Assembly (NCBI RefSeq): GCF_001720465.1
Contig: NZ_CP017113.1
Span: forward strand, 2,170,001 to 2,234,000
DNA length: 64,000 nucleotides
Direction of reading: 5' to 3'
Source of the DNA: Porphyrobacter sp. LM 6
Lineage (GTDB): Bacteria; Pseudomonadota; Alphaproteobacteria; Sphingomonadales; Sphingomonadaceae
Positions 8,420 through 19,268 of the stretch are shown here, piece by piece. The translations under genes were made by a program, and so were the position numbers. The notes beneath the pieces were generated by a model. The model saw only the letters and a list, made by a program, of their open reading frames with translations. It was not told the origin of the DNA and ran no database searches. Within the stretch, counting starts at the first letter, position 1. Every line of letters starts with the position of its first letter.

Positions 8420-9335
8420 GGCCTTCAGCGCACTGGCACTCGCCCTCCCCCTGCTCGGCGCCGCACCGCAGGATCCGGTCACCGCGATCACCTCCGACGC
8501 GGTGCCGGGGCCGGTCCACCCCTGGGCGCAGGCCTGCGAGGACTGGGACGATTGGGACAAGCCAGGCCCGCCGTTCAAGATCCATGGCAACACCTGGTAC
8601 GTCGGCACCTGCGGCATTTCCGCAATCCTGATCACCAGCGATGACGGCCACGCGCTGATCGATTCCGGCACCGAGAAGGGCGCGGAGGTCGTTCTCGCCA
8701 ATATCCGCAAGCTCGGCTTTGACCCGAAGGACATCAAGCTGCTGCTCGGCAGTCACGAGCATTTCGATCATGTCGGCGGCATGGCCAAGATCCAGCAGGC
8801 AACGGGCGCGGTGTTCATCTCCTCGGCGATCGCGGTCGACACCATGATCACCGGCAAGGCCCACCCCGATGATCCGCAGTTCGGGCTGCACGAGCCGATG
8901 GCCAAGATCGCCGAAGGCCTGCCCTATGATTGGGGCGATGCGCCCTACAAGCTCGACTATTTCGGCATTTCGCCCATCCCGACCCCGGGCCACACACCGG
9001 GCGCGATGAGCTGGACGTGGCGGGCCTGCGAAGGCGAGGATTGCCTCACGGTCGTCTATGCCGACAGCCTCTCTGCCGTCAGCCGCGATGATTATCGCTT
9101 CAGCGACCACCGCGAATACCTCGACGCATTCGTCGGCTCCTTGAAGGATATCGCCGAGGCGCCCTGCGATATCCTCGCCACCCCGCATCCTTCGGGCGGC
9201 AAGCTCAAGGTGACTCTGTCCGCGCTCGCAAGACGAAAGCAGGATGGGCTACCGGACTTCGCCTGCGCCGGATATGCGAGCGCGCAGCAACAGGCGCTCG
9301 GCATGCGGCTGTCGAAGGAACGTGGCACCCAATGA
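8391..9335 (+). CDS. bla: Subclass B3 metallo-beta-lactamase
   Basis: 314 residues starting at the ATG at 8391, supported by GGGAG 9 bases upstream. An N-terminal signal peptide (AFSALALALPLLGAAP) sends it to the periplasm. All zinc ligands of the B3 type are present: H122, H124, D126 and H127 in SHEHFDHVGG, H201 in PTPGHTPGAMSW and H266 in ATPHPSGG. B3 enzymes hydrolyse penicillins, cephalosporins and carbapenems; chromosomal B3 enzymes are known in Erythrobacter. It is embedded between an SDR gene and prmA with overlaps on both sides and no own promoter in view, so it is probably expressed constitutively with them. Substrate range needs a test. Confidence 0.92.
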   Translation: MPMERVLFGKAFSALALALPLLGAAPQDPVTAITSDAVPGPVHPWAQACEDWDDWDKPGPPFKIHGNTWYVGTCGISAILITSDDGHALIDSGTEKGAEVVLANIRKLGFDPKDIKLLLGSHEHFDHVGGMAKIQQATGAVFISSAIAVDTMITGKAHPDDPQFGLHEPMAKIAEGLPYDWGDAPYKLDYFGISPIPTPGHTPGAMSWTWRACEGEDCLTVVYADSLSAVSRDDYRFSDHREYLDAFVGSLKDIAEAPCDILATPHPSGGKLKVTLSALARRKQDGLPDFACAGYASAQQQALGMRLSKERGTQ

Positions 9336-10252
9336 CCACGTGGAAACTGTCGCTCCACGCGCCCAAGCCCATCGTGCAGGCGGCGCTGTTGGCGCATGAT
9401 CTGATCGACGACTGGGACTATGAACTCGTCATCGCGGGCCGCGAGGTCGCCGAGGACAAGCCCGACGATTGGGTGCTCGAAGGCTGGTATCCGCGAAAGC
9501 CGGGCAAGGCCGAGAAAGCCGCGCTCGCCGGCCTGTTCGAAGGCGTTTCAGAAGGTGGGGCGCCCAAGATCACCATCGAAGAACTCCCGCCCGAAGACTG
9601 GGTGACGCTGAGCCAGCACAATGTCGCCCCGATCCGCGCCGGGCGGTTCCATGTCCATACCCCCGATTACCCAGCGGACAGCCAAGCGATCGATTTCATC
9701 ATTCCCGCCAGTCAGGCCTTCGGCACCGGCCAGCACAAGACCACCGCGGGGTGCCTCGAAATGCTGGGCCACATGAAGGCAAGCGGTGTGATCGCGCGCA
9801 ATGTCGCCGATATCGGCACGGGCACCGGGCTGCTCGGCTTCGCTGCGCTGGCCCTATGGCCGCGCGCGCTGTGCACGCTCACCGATATCGATCCGGTCTG
9901 CGTGCCGGTGGTCGAGGAGAACGCGGCGCTTAACAACGTCCCGATGGGCCCGCGCGCGGGCGAGGCGGTGATGGTGGTGGCCGACGGGATGGACGATCCG
10001 CTGATCACAGTGCGCGGCCCCTATGACCTCCTCATCGCCAACATCCTTGCAGGCCCGCTGACCGAACTCGCCCCCGATTTCGCGCGCGCCGTATCGCCCG
10101 GCGGCAGCCTGCTGCTCGCCGGATTGCTCGCGGGCGATCAGGAAGCGGCGGTGAAGCGCGCCATGACCCTCGCCGGTTTCCGCATGGCCGCAAGGCTCCA
10201 GCGCGGCGACTGGGCGATCCTGTGGCTGCGGCGCAGGCGCGCAAGGCGCTGA
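9332..10252 (+). CDS. prmA: Ribosomal protein L11 methyltransferase
   Basis: 306 residues; the ATG overlaps the beta-lactamase stop in an ATGA junction. It uses S-adenosylmethionine to methylate ribosomal protein L11. The PrmA-specific AFGTGQHKTT motif is at 129-137, the SAM-binding DIGTGTGLLGFAAL at 160-173, and the catalytic LLIANILAGPL loop near residue 235. The N-terminal 110 residues form the expected substrate-recognition domain. Its stop overlaps the next start by one base. Confidence 0.93.
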   Translation: MTTWKLSLHAPKPIVQAALLAHDLIDDWDYELVIAGREVAEDKPDDWVLEGWYPRKPGKAEKAALAGLFEGVSEGGAPKITIEELPPEDWVTLSQHNVAPIRAGRFHVHTPDYPADSQAIDFIIPASQAFGTGQHKTTAGCLEMLGHMKASGVIARNVADIGTGTGLLGFAALALWPRALCTLTDIDPVCVPVVEENAALNNVPMGPRAGEAVMVVADGMDDPLITVRGPYDLLIANILAGPLTELAPDFARAVSPGGSLLLAGLLAGDQEAAVKRAMTLAGFRMAARLQRGDWAILWLRRRRARR

Positions 10253-11313
10253 TGCTGACACAGATCGACGTCGTTGTCCGGCTGGTCGCCTGCGGGGCGA
10301 GCCTTCTGCTGCTCGTGCTGCTGCTAACCGGCGATGTGCGGCGCGGGCTCAAGCTGCCGCTGGCGGGCTTGTTGATCGGCTCGACCGGCTATCTTCTCAA
10401 TTCCTCGTCGTTGATCGTCTATGGCGCTCCGGCAAGGCCCTGGACCGAACTGGCGTCGATCTTCACGCCGTTTTTCACATGGCTTTTCGCGCTGCGCGTC
10501 TTCGAACGCGAGCCTCCGCGCATGGCGAGCTGGGGTGCCGTTGCGGTGCTCGGCGGATCGTGGTTTGCAGGCTTCTTCATCGCGCCGCACACGAATGTCA
10601 CCTTCTACATCATCCACCTGTCCGGGCTGGTGCTGGTCGCGGATCTGTTCCGCATTGCCATCGCCGGGCGAGCCGACGACCTTGTCGAGCAGCGTCGCTC
10701 CCTCCGGCTGTGGTTTCCGCTGTTGGTGGCGGCACAGGCTGGCGGCATTCTTGCCTTCGAGCTGGTTACCGGACGCGGAAGCGGCAACCACGATCCGCGC
10801 GCGCAGTTCATCAATGCGCTGCTGATCCTCGCGCTGACGCTCTTCGCGGGCAAGGCGCTGCTACGCACCGAGCCCGAGTTGCTGGTAAGGGCCGAACCCT
10901 CCCCCGCCGAGGCCGACAGCCAATCCGAATTGGGCACTTCCGAAGCCGACGACCTGTCCCCCAGCGAGATCGTGCTCAAGGACAAGCTTGAGGCAGCCAT
11001 GAACGCGGGCATCTACCGCGCCCCTGGCCTCACCATCGCCGGGCTCGCCGACCGGCTCGGCACACCCGAACACCGCCTGCGCGCGCTGATCAACCGGCGG
11101 ATGGGGCACCGCAATTTCTCCGCCTACCTCAACCGCTACCGCATCGCCGAGGCCAAGGCGCTGCTGGCCGACCGCGACAAGGTCGATCTGCCGGTCCTCA
11201 CCATTGCGATGGATCTCGGCTACAATTCGCTGCCCCCGTTCAACCGCGCCTTCCGGGCCGAGACCGGGCAGACCCCGACCGATTACCGCCGCGCGATGAT
11301 CGGTCAGAACTGA
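10252..11313 (+). CDS. Membrane-anchored AraC-family regulator
   Basis: 353 residues from the ATG at 10252, overlapping the prmA stop (TGATG). The first about 215 residues contain some six hydrophobic segments (for example VVVRLVACGASLLLLVLLL, AALLVAAQAGGILAFEL-like stretches), then an acidic linker, then an AraC HTH domain at about 250-350: LTIAGLADRLGTPEHRLRALINRRMG, LTIAMDLGYNSLPPFNRAFRAETGQTPTDYR. The HTH is complete. The design suggests a sensor that detects a membrane or periplasmic signal. The next gene, a sterol-desaturase family protein 108 bp downstream, is a plausible target. Confidence 0.85.
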   Translation: MLTQIDVVVRLVACGASLLLLVLLLTGDVRRGLKLPLAGLLIGSTGYLLNSSSLIVYGAPARPWTELASIFTPFFTWLFALRVFEREPPRMASWGAVAVLGGSWFAGFFIAPHTNVTFYIIHLSGLVLVADLFRIAIAGRADDLVEQRRSLRLWFPLLVAAQAGGILAFELVTGRGSGNHDPRAQFINALLILALTLFAGKALLRTEPELLVRAEPSPAEADSQSELGTSEADDLSPSEIVLKDKLEAAMNAGIYRAPGLTIAGLADRLGTPEHRLRALINRRMGHRNFSAYLNRYRIAEAKALLADRDKVDLPVLTIAMDLGYNSLPPFNRAFRAETGQTPTDYRRAMIGQN

Positions 11314-11421
11314 AAAAGCGCACTCGTTTTCGGAATCCTTCGGCTTTTTCCGTAAGCGACGAGCCTTTGCCGAACATCGCTGCCATGTGATAAGCCATCG
11401 CTGACAAAGGCTTTTTTGCAC

Positions 11422-12258
11422 ATGATGACTCCCGCCGATCAGTCCACGCTCGACTACGCCATCGGCCGCGTGGCGGACCATTTCATGTTCGGGATCTATT
11501 TCGATCTCAGCCGCTACCTGATCGCGGCGGGCGTGCTGACGGCCTTGCTGCTGGTCTTCCGCGGTTTTGCCGAGGCACGGAAAATCCAGCTGGGCCGGCG
11601 TGCGACCCGCGCCGATTACACGCGCGAACTCCTGTCCTCGATGCGCACCGTGGTGGTCTATGCCTTCGTGACACTCGCCATCCTCGTTGGGCGCGAGACC
11701 GGGGTGATCCTGATGAAGGTCCAGCAGGCGAGCCTGTGGACGATCATGTGGCAATTTGTGCTGATCGTGCTCGCGCATGATGCATGGTTCTATTGGGCGC
11801 ACCGCGCGATGCATCACAAGCGCCTGTTCCGCGCCACGCACCTCCACCACCACAAATCACGCACACCGACGCCGTGGACCGCCTACAGCTTCACCATGAC
11901 CGAGGCGGTGATCGAAGTCGCCTTTGTGCCGGTGTTCCTGTTCATCACCAGCCAGCTGGGCATCGCCTACGCGGGCTATGCGATTCTGTTCTTCATCTGG
12001 CACCAGATGATCCGCAACGTGATGGCGCATGCGGGCAGCGAGCTGTTCCCGGCGGGTTGGGTGGACAATCCGTGGACCGACTGGATCGCAACCACCACGC
12101 ACCACGACCTGCACCATTCGTCGGGCCACAACTTCGGGTTCTATTTCACCTGGTGGGACCGCTGGATGGGCACCGAGCACCCGCGCTATCGCGAAGCCTT
12201 CCGGGCGGTGACGAACCGGGTGCGCGACCCTCAGCCCCTCGCCGAGCCTGCCGAATAA
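11422..12258 (+). CDS. Sterol desaturase/fatty acid hydroxylase family protein
   Basis: 278 residues from the ATG at 11422. An integral membrane di-iron protein: the three histidine clusters are HDAWFYWAHRAMHH, THLHHHKSRTPTPW and THHDLHHSSGHNFG, separated by hydrophobic helices. Family members hydroxylate or desaturate sterols, fatty acids or carotenoids using O2. Erythrobacteraceae make carotenoids and hydroxylated lipids, but the substrate cannot be assigned. It stands alone with its own 108-bp upstream region, behind an AraC-type membrane regulator. Confidence 0.85.
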   Translation: MMTPADQSTLDYAIGRVADHFMFGIYFDLSRYLIAAGVLTALLLVFRGFAEARKIQLGRRATRADYTRELLSSMRTVVVYAFVTLAILVGRETGVILMKVQQASLWTIMWQFVLIVLAHDAWFYWAHRAMHHKRLFRATHLHHHKSRTPTPWTAYSFTMTEAVIEVAFVPVFLFITSQLGIAYAGYAILFFIWHQMIRNVMAHAGSELFPAGWVDNPWTDWIATTTHHDLHHSSGHNFGFYFTWWDRWMGTEHPRYREAFRAVTNRVRDPQPLAEPAE

Positions 12259-12287
12259 GGCTTAGCCGAATACGCGGGTCGTCTCCG

Positions 12288-12791
12288 TCATCGCTCCGCC
12301 GGGATGGCCAGGGTCGCCTCCAGCAGCGCCAGCGCATTGCGGGTGAAGGCGGCCATGTTGGCGATGCGGTCATCGCTGGCGGTCTCGAGAAGGCGGGTGT
12401 GCTCGCCCGACGGCCCCGCCAGCGCGGCGACACTCCGCCCCGCCGGCGCGCCGCTGGGGTGACTGGAGCCACCCACCGACCCGCTCTCCGCCAGCCCCCA
12501 CTCCGCACCGAAATTGTCGCGGATCGCGCGGGCTTGCAGCAGCGCGTATTCTTCGGATGCCCCGCGCATGCCCTTGTAGGCATCGCGCGGGAGCGCAAAC
12601 AGTACATCGCGCGCGCGGAAGGAATAGACAACCCCGCCGCCCACGAAGAAATCGAGCGCCCCCGGCACAGTCAGCAGCGTGGCTGCGATCAGGCCGCCGG
12701 TGGCCCCGTCAGCCACCGCGACCTTTTCGCCGCGCGCACGCAGCAAGGCGGCTATGCGCAGCGCCTGGGGATGGAGTTCTTCAAGGATCAC
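12288..12791 (-). CDS. CinA C-terminal domain protein (nicotinamide-nucleotide amidohydrolase type)
   Basis: 167 residues from a GTG at 12791 that overlaps the cytochrome stop by 11 bp and has GGAG about 10 bases upstream. The protein is the stand-alone PncC/CinA C-terminal domain: KVAVADGATGGLIAATLLTVPGALDFFVGGGVVYS and a long ALLQARAIRDNFGAEWGLAESG. The family deamidates NMN to nicotinate mononucleotide in NAD recycling. The usual AESxTGG is here ADGATGG, so the catalytic Ser region differs and activity is uncertain. Last gene of the recN-ligA operon. Confidence 0.75.
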   Translation of the reverse strand: MILEELHPQALRIAALLRARGEKVAVADGATGGLIAATLLTVPGALDFFVGGGVVYSFRARDVLFALPRDAYKGMRGASEEYALLQARAIRDNFGAEWGLAESGSVGGSSHPSGAPAGRSVAALAGPSGEHTRLLETASDDRIANMAAFTRNALALLEATLAIPAER

Positions 12792-13593
12792 ACTTGGCAA
12801 GCTCCGCCAGATAGCCGCGCACCGCCTCGACCTCCGCATCAGTGAGGTTGGCAAAGCGCCCGCGCGCAACCTCGCTCATCAGGCCGATCTCGCGGTTCCC
12901 CGCCGCCTTGCCCGTCCGCATCAGCGTGACGAAGTCGGCTGGGTCATAGGAACCGACCATCCGCAAGTCCGGACGGCCCTTGTCGCCGGGAAGTTCGCTC
13001 GCCGCACCGCGCAATTGCAGCCCGTGGCATTCGGCGCAGGTCGCACGCACGATGTACCGCCCGAGTTCATGCTCGCGGCCCAGATCAGGCGGCATTTCCT
13101 CGCCATGTCTAGCCACGTCCTCGACCGAGGTCGGGAGCTTTCCCTGCGCGCGATATTTCTCATATTCGGCGGTGAAGGATGGGGACGGATGCTCTTCTCC
13201 GTTCAGCGGCCTGCTGCGGATATAGGCAATTACGGCTGCGAGGTCCTCATCGGCGAGCTTGGTGAACAGGTGCGAGGGCATGCCGATCAATGACCGGTCG
13301 GCCCGTTGACCGGTCTGGATCATCGCGGCCAGTTCCGCATCGCTGTGGCGTGCTGCGCTTCGGGTGAGATTGGCCGTCCAGAGCGTGCCCAGCTCGTCGC
13401 TCCAGTCCTTGCCGGCGAGGTCCGCCCCGTGGCAGCCGGTGCAGCCGAGCACCTTGGCGATCCGCTCGCCTTGCTTGACCGGATCGTCGGAGACGAACGC
13501 AAAACGCGTCGCCTCGGGCACGGGCGGCGGCGGATCAGCCTGGGCCGAACATCCCGCGAGGCCCAGTCCCAGCAGCAATGCTATTGCGCGCAT
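12781..13593 (-). CDS. Dihaem c-type cytochrome, lipoprotein
   Basis: 270 residues with a lipoprotein signal (ALLLGLGLAGC). Two haem c sites, CTGCH near residue 52 and CAECH near residue 185, each within its own cytochrome c domain (about 40-125 and 170-265). Likely axial Met ligands are in LIGMPSHLF and EIGLMSEVARG. It would carry electrons in the periplasm, attached to a membrane by its lipid anchor. It starts 20 bp after ligA, an unusual partner; the redox partner is not evident. Confidence 0.85.
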   Translation of the reverse strand: MRAIALLLGLGLAGCSAQADPPPPVPEATRFAFVSDDPVKQGERIAKVLGCTGCHGADLAGKDWSDELGTLWTANLTRSAARHSDAELAAMIQTGQRADRSLIGMPSHLFTKLADEDLAAVIAYIRSRPLNGEEHPSPSFTAEYEKYRAQGKLPTSVEDVARHGEEMPPDLGREHELGRYIVRATCAECHGLQLRGAASELPGDKGRPDLRMVGSYDPADFVTLMRTGKAAGNREIGLMSEVARGRFANLTDAEVEAVRGYLAELAKCDP

Positions 13594-13613
13594 GTCTCAC
13601 CCCCCGTTTGCCC

Positions 13614-16626
<3,013 letters not shown>

Positions 16627-16646
16627 GCCAGTCCCCTTGAATTCCA

Positions 16647-18314
16647 TCACACCCCCTCCAGCAGCCGGTCGGCCTGCGCGCGCGCCTCGGGCGTCACCTC
16701 CGCGCCGGACAGCATCCGGGCGATCTCTTCCTGCCGTGCGGCGGGATCGAGCAGCACCACGCTGGTCTTGGTCACCGTGCCGCTCGAAGCCTTGGCGATG
16801 AGGTAATGCTGGCCCCCGCGTGCAGCGACCTGCGGGCTGTGCGTAACCGCCAGCAATTGTCCTTCCTGCGCTGCCAACCGCGCCAGCCGCTCGCCGATGG
16901 CGCTCGCCACCGCGCCGCCGACCCCGCGGTCGATCTCGTCGAAGATGATCGTCGCCGCCCCGCCCTTCTCCGCCAGCGCGACCTTCAGCGCGAGGATGAA
17001 GCGCGACAGTTCGCCGCCGGACGCGATCTTGTTCAAGGGCGCAAAGTCCGCGCCGGGGTTGGTCGAGATCAGGAACTCGGCCGCGTCCATGCCGCCCGCG
17101 CCCCAGCGGTCCTCGGGCAGTTTGGTCACCTGCGTGCGGAACTTCGCGGCATCGAGCTTGAGCGGCGCAAGCTCTGCCGCGACCGCAGCATCAAGCCTGC
17201 CCGCGCCTGCCACCCGCGCGGCGTGCGCGGCTTCGGCGGCGGTGACATAGACAGCGCGCGCTTCCTTGGCGGCAGCCTCCAGCGCATCTAATTGCGCCTC
17301 CCCGCCTTCGATCGCATCCAGCCGTGCGCGCATCGTACGCATCAGTTCAGGCAGGTCATCAACCTCGCAGCGATGCTTGCGAGCCGCGGCGCGCAGTTCG
17401 AACAGGCGGGTCTCGGCGCGCTCCAGCTCCATCGGATCATGCACCAGCGCCTCGGCCGCGAGCCGCAGCTTGTCCTCGGCCTCGCTCGCTTCGATCACCG
17501 CCCGATCTAGCGCGGCGAGCGCCTCGGTCAGCAGCGGGTGCTGGTCGCCAATCCGGTCAAGCCGGCGGGCGGCCACACGCAGCGCGGCGAGCGGCGAGTC
17601 CGAGCCTTCCCACAGGTGGCGCAGATCCTCGAGATCGCCCGAGAGCTTCTCGCCCTTCTGCATATCGGCGCGCGCACCGGCAAGGCGGGCTTCCTCACCG
17701 GCGACGGGTTCAAGCGCTGCCAGTTCCGCGAGATAGGCGATCAGCAGGTCCTGATCGGCCTTGGCCTGTTCCACCGCACCGCGCGCTTCGGCCAGCTGCG
17801 CTTCGGCCCGCGCCCAATCGGCATAGGCACGCTCCAGCCCCGCGACATCGGTTCCGGCATAGCGATCGAGCAGCGCCCGGTGCCCGCGCGGGTTCACCAG
17901 ACCCCGGTCATCATGCTGGCCGTGGAGTTCGACCAGCGCGGGCGCCAGTTCGCGCAGCAGGGCGACGCTGGCGGGCTGATCGTTGATGAAGGCCTTGGAG
18001 CCGCCATCGGCTTTGATCTGGCGGCGGATCATCAGCGGTTCGCCCGGTTCGATCGCGATCTCCGCCTCGTCGAGCGCAGCGGCGATGCCAGCGGGAAGCA
18101 CGGCGAATTCGAAGCTGGCGGTAACACTCGCCTTGTCTTCGCCCGCGCGCACCAGCCCCGTCTCCGCCCGGTCACCCAGGATCAGGCCCAGCGCATCGAG
18201 CAGGATCGACTTGCCCGCCCCCGTCTCCCCCGTCAGCACGCCCAGCCCGCGCGCGAATTCGAGATCGAGCGCTTCGATAAGGACGATGTTGCGGATGGAC
18301 AGGCGCGTGAGCAT
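16647..18314 (-). CDS. recN: DNA repair protein RecN
   Basis: 555 residues, normal RecN length. SMC-like ATPase of double-strand break repair. Walker A GETGAGKSILLDALGLILGD at residue 32 on, long coiled coil in the middle (about 150-350), ABC signature NKIASGGELSRF and Walker B IIFDEIDRGVGGAVA near the end. First gene of the minus-strand recN-hydrolase-ligA-cytochrome-cinA operon. In related genomes recN usually follows bamD; here a 3-kb regulatory/TonB cassette lies between them. Confidence 0.96.
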   Translation of the reverse strand: MLTRLSIRNIVLIEALDLEFARGLGVLTGETGAGKSILLDALGLILGDRAETGLVRAGEDKASVTASFEFAVLPAGIAAALDEAEIAIEPGEPLMIRRQIKADGGSKAFINDQPASVALLRELAPALVELHGQHDDRGLVNPRGHRALLDRYAGTDVAGLERAYADWARAEAQLAEARGAVEQAKADQDLLIAYLAELAALEPVAGEEARLAGARADMQKGEKLSGDLEDLRHLWEGSDSPLAALRVAARRLDRIGDQHPLLTEALAALDRAVIEASEAEDKLRLAAEALVHDPMELERAETRLFELRAAARKHRCEVDDLPELMRTMRARLDAIEGGEAQLDALEAAAKEARAVYVTAAEAAHAARVAGAGRLDAAVAAELAPLKLDAAKFRTQVTKLPEDRWGAGGMDAAEFLISTNPGADFAPLNKIASGGELSRFILALKVALAEKGGAATIIFDEIDRGVGGAVASAIGERLARLAAQEGQLLAVTHSPQVAARGGQHYLIAKASSGTVTKTSVVLLDPAARQEEIARMLSGAEVTPEARAQADRLLEGV

Positions 18315-18404
18315 GGATGGCGGAACAGATAGCGCACAGCCGCCAGCGCGTCACGTGGGGTCGTTGGCAAATCCCCAAACTCGCAGATTGTCGCCAAACA
18401 GCGC

Positions 18405-18797
18405 CTATCGCCGTCCGCCAAGGCTTTCCACCACACGGCACTCGCCGATCCTCTCCCCCTTGCAGTCGGTGAGCATCTGGCCCAGTTCCTCGCGCAGCGC
18501 GGTAAGGTCGGCGATCTTCCGGTTTACCTCATCCAGCTGATCCTGCACCATCTGGTCGACTTCCTCGCAAGGCTTGTCGGCACGGTCGGACAACGAAAGC
18601 AACTGGCGCACTTGCATCATGCTGAAGCCCAGCGCACGCGCACGGCGGATGAATGTAAGCGTGGCAAGATGCGCGGGTGCATAATCGCGGTAATTGCCAT
18701 CCGTGCGATCCGCGAAGGGTAGAATGCCCTCCCGTTCATAATAGCGGATTGTTTCCGCCTTGGTGCCGGTGGCCCGTGCCAGTTCGCCGATCCGCAT
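18405..18797 (-). CDS. MerR-family metal-responsive regulator (CadR/PbrR/ZntR-like)
   Basis: 130 residues from the ATG at 18797. The N-terminal HTH is canonical (MRIGELARATGTKAETIRYYEREGILP), followed by the long dimerisation helix. The metal site has three cysteines, C77 (DKPCEEV), C112 and C120 (DCKGERIGEC). CueR-type copper sensors lack the Cys at position 77, so the set C77/C112/C120 points to a divalent soft metal such as Zn, Cd or Pb, although the C-x7-C loop length is also that of CueR. It faces a DUF3703/TonB receptor pair across a textbook MerR promoter. Confidence 0.85.
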   Translation of the reverse strand: MRIGELARATGTKAETIRYYEREGILPFADRTDGNYRDYAPAHLATLTFIRRARALGFSMMQVRQLLSLSDRADKPCEEVDQMVQDQLDEVNRKIADLTALREELGQMLTDCKGERIGECRVVESLGGRR

Positions 18798-18800
18798 CAC

Positions 18801-18831
18801 TTGACCTTGTAGTTACTACAGGGTGCATATG
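18801..18831 (+). promoter_or_regulatory. MerR-type promoter with operator dyad in a long spacer
   Basis: TTGACC (18801-18806) is the -35. The dyad ACCTTGTAGT (18804-18813), T, ACTACAGGGT (18815-18824) has 9 of 10 bases paired and fills the spacer, as at CadR/PbrR/ZntR promoters. CATATG at 18826-18831 would give a 19-bp spacer, the length that MerR activators correct by DNA untwisting. It drives the DUF3703 and TonB receptor genes rightward; the MerR gene starts just to the left. Confidence 0.75.
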
Positions 18832-18865
18832 CCGCGGGGAATCGCTGGATGGCAAGGGACATGAC

Positions 18866-19219
18866 GTGGGACGAGAGATCATTTCGGCGGCGCTGGCCCA
18901 GGAATACCGTTTGCATGCCGAGGCGCTGCAAGCAGGCGATATCCCATCTGCGTGGAACCACCTTGAGCGCGCGCACATCCTCGCCCAGGCGTGGCTGGTT
19001 CCCCATATCGTGTCGCATGGAAAGATGCTCGCATTTGCCGTGGCACAGCGCGATTGGCGCGAAGCGGCGGGACAGATTTTGCGGCTCGTCCTTGCGCCGC
19101 TGGGCAATCTCACCGGCCGCCTGCCATTCGGCAACACCGGCCGCAGCATCGTGAACGCCTTTGCCCCAATGGATATTCCGCCCGACCTCGCGGTGATCCT
19201 GACGCGCGGTGACGAATGA
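18866..19219 (+). CDS. DUF3703 family protein
   Basis: 117 residues from a GTG at 18866 with AAGGGA 6 bases upstream; an ATG at 18861 is in a different frame. The sequence matches DUF3703: EYRLHAEALQAGDIPSAWNHLERAHILAQAW, SHGKMLAFAVAQRDWREAAGQILRLVLAP, FGNTGRSIVNAFAPMDIPPDLAVIL. The fold is probably all-helical and cytoplasmic. The function is unknown; relatives are often encoded beside MerR regulators and cation transporters. Here it is first in a MerR-controlled unit ahead of a TonB-dependent receptor. Confidence 0.75.
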   Translation: MGREIISAALAQEYRLHAEALQAGDIPSAWNHLERAHILAQAWLVPHIVSHGKMLAFAVAQRDWREAAGQILRLVLAPLGNLTGRLPFGNTGRSIVNAFAPMDIPPDLAVILTRGDE

Positions 19220-19268
19220 CGAATGTTGCCCGACGCTGCGCTCATAAGAGCAACCGGAAAGATCTGAC

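Noticed and set aside
9333..9348. Second parS-like sequence around CCACGTGG at the prmA start
   Set aside because: Only the central 8 bases and part of the right arm fit; the left arm does not match.
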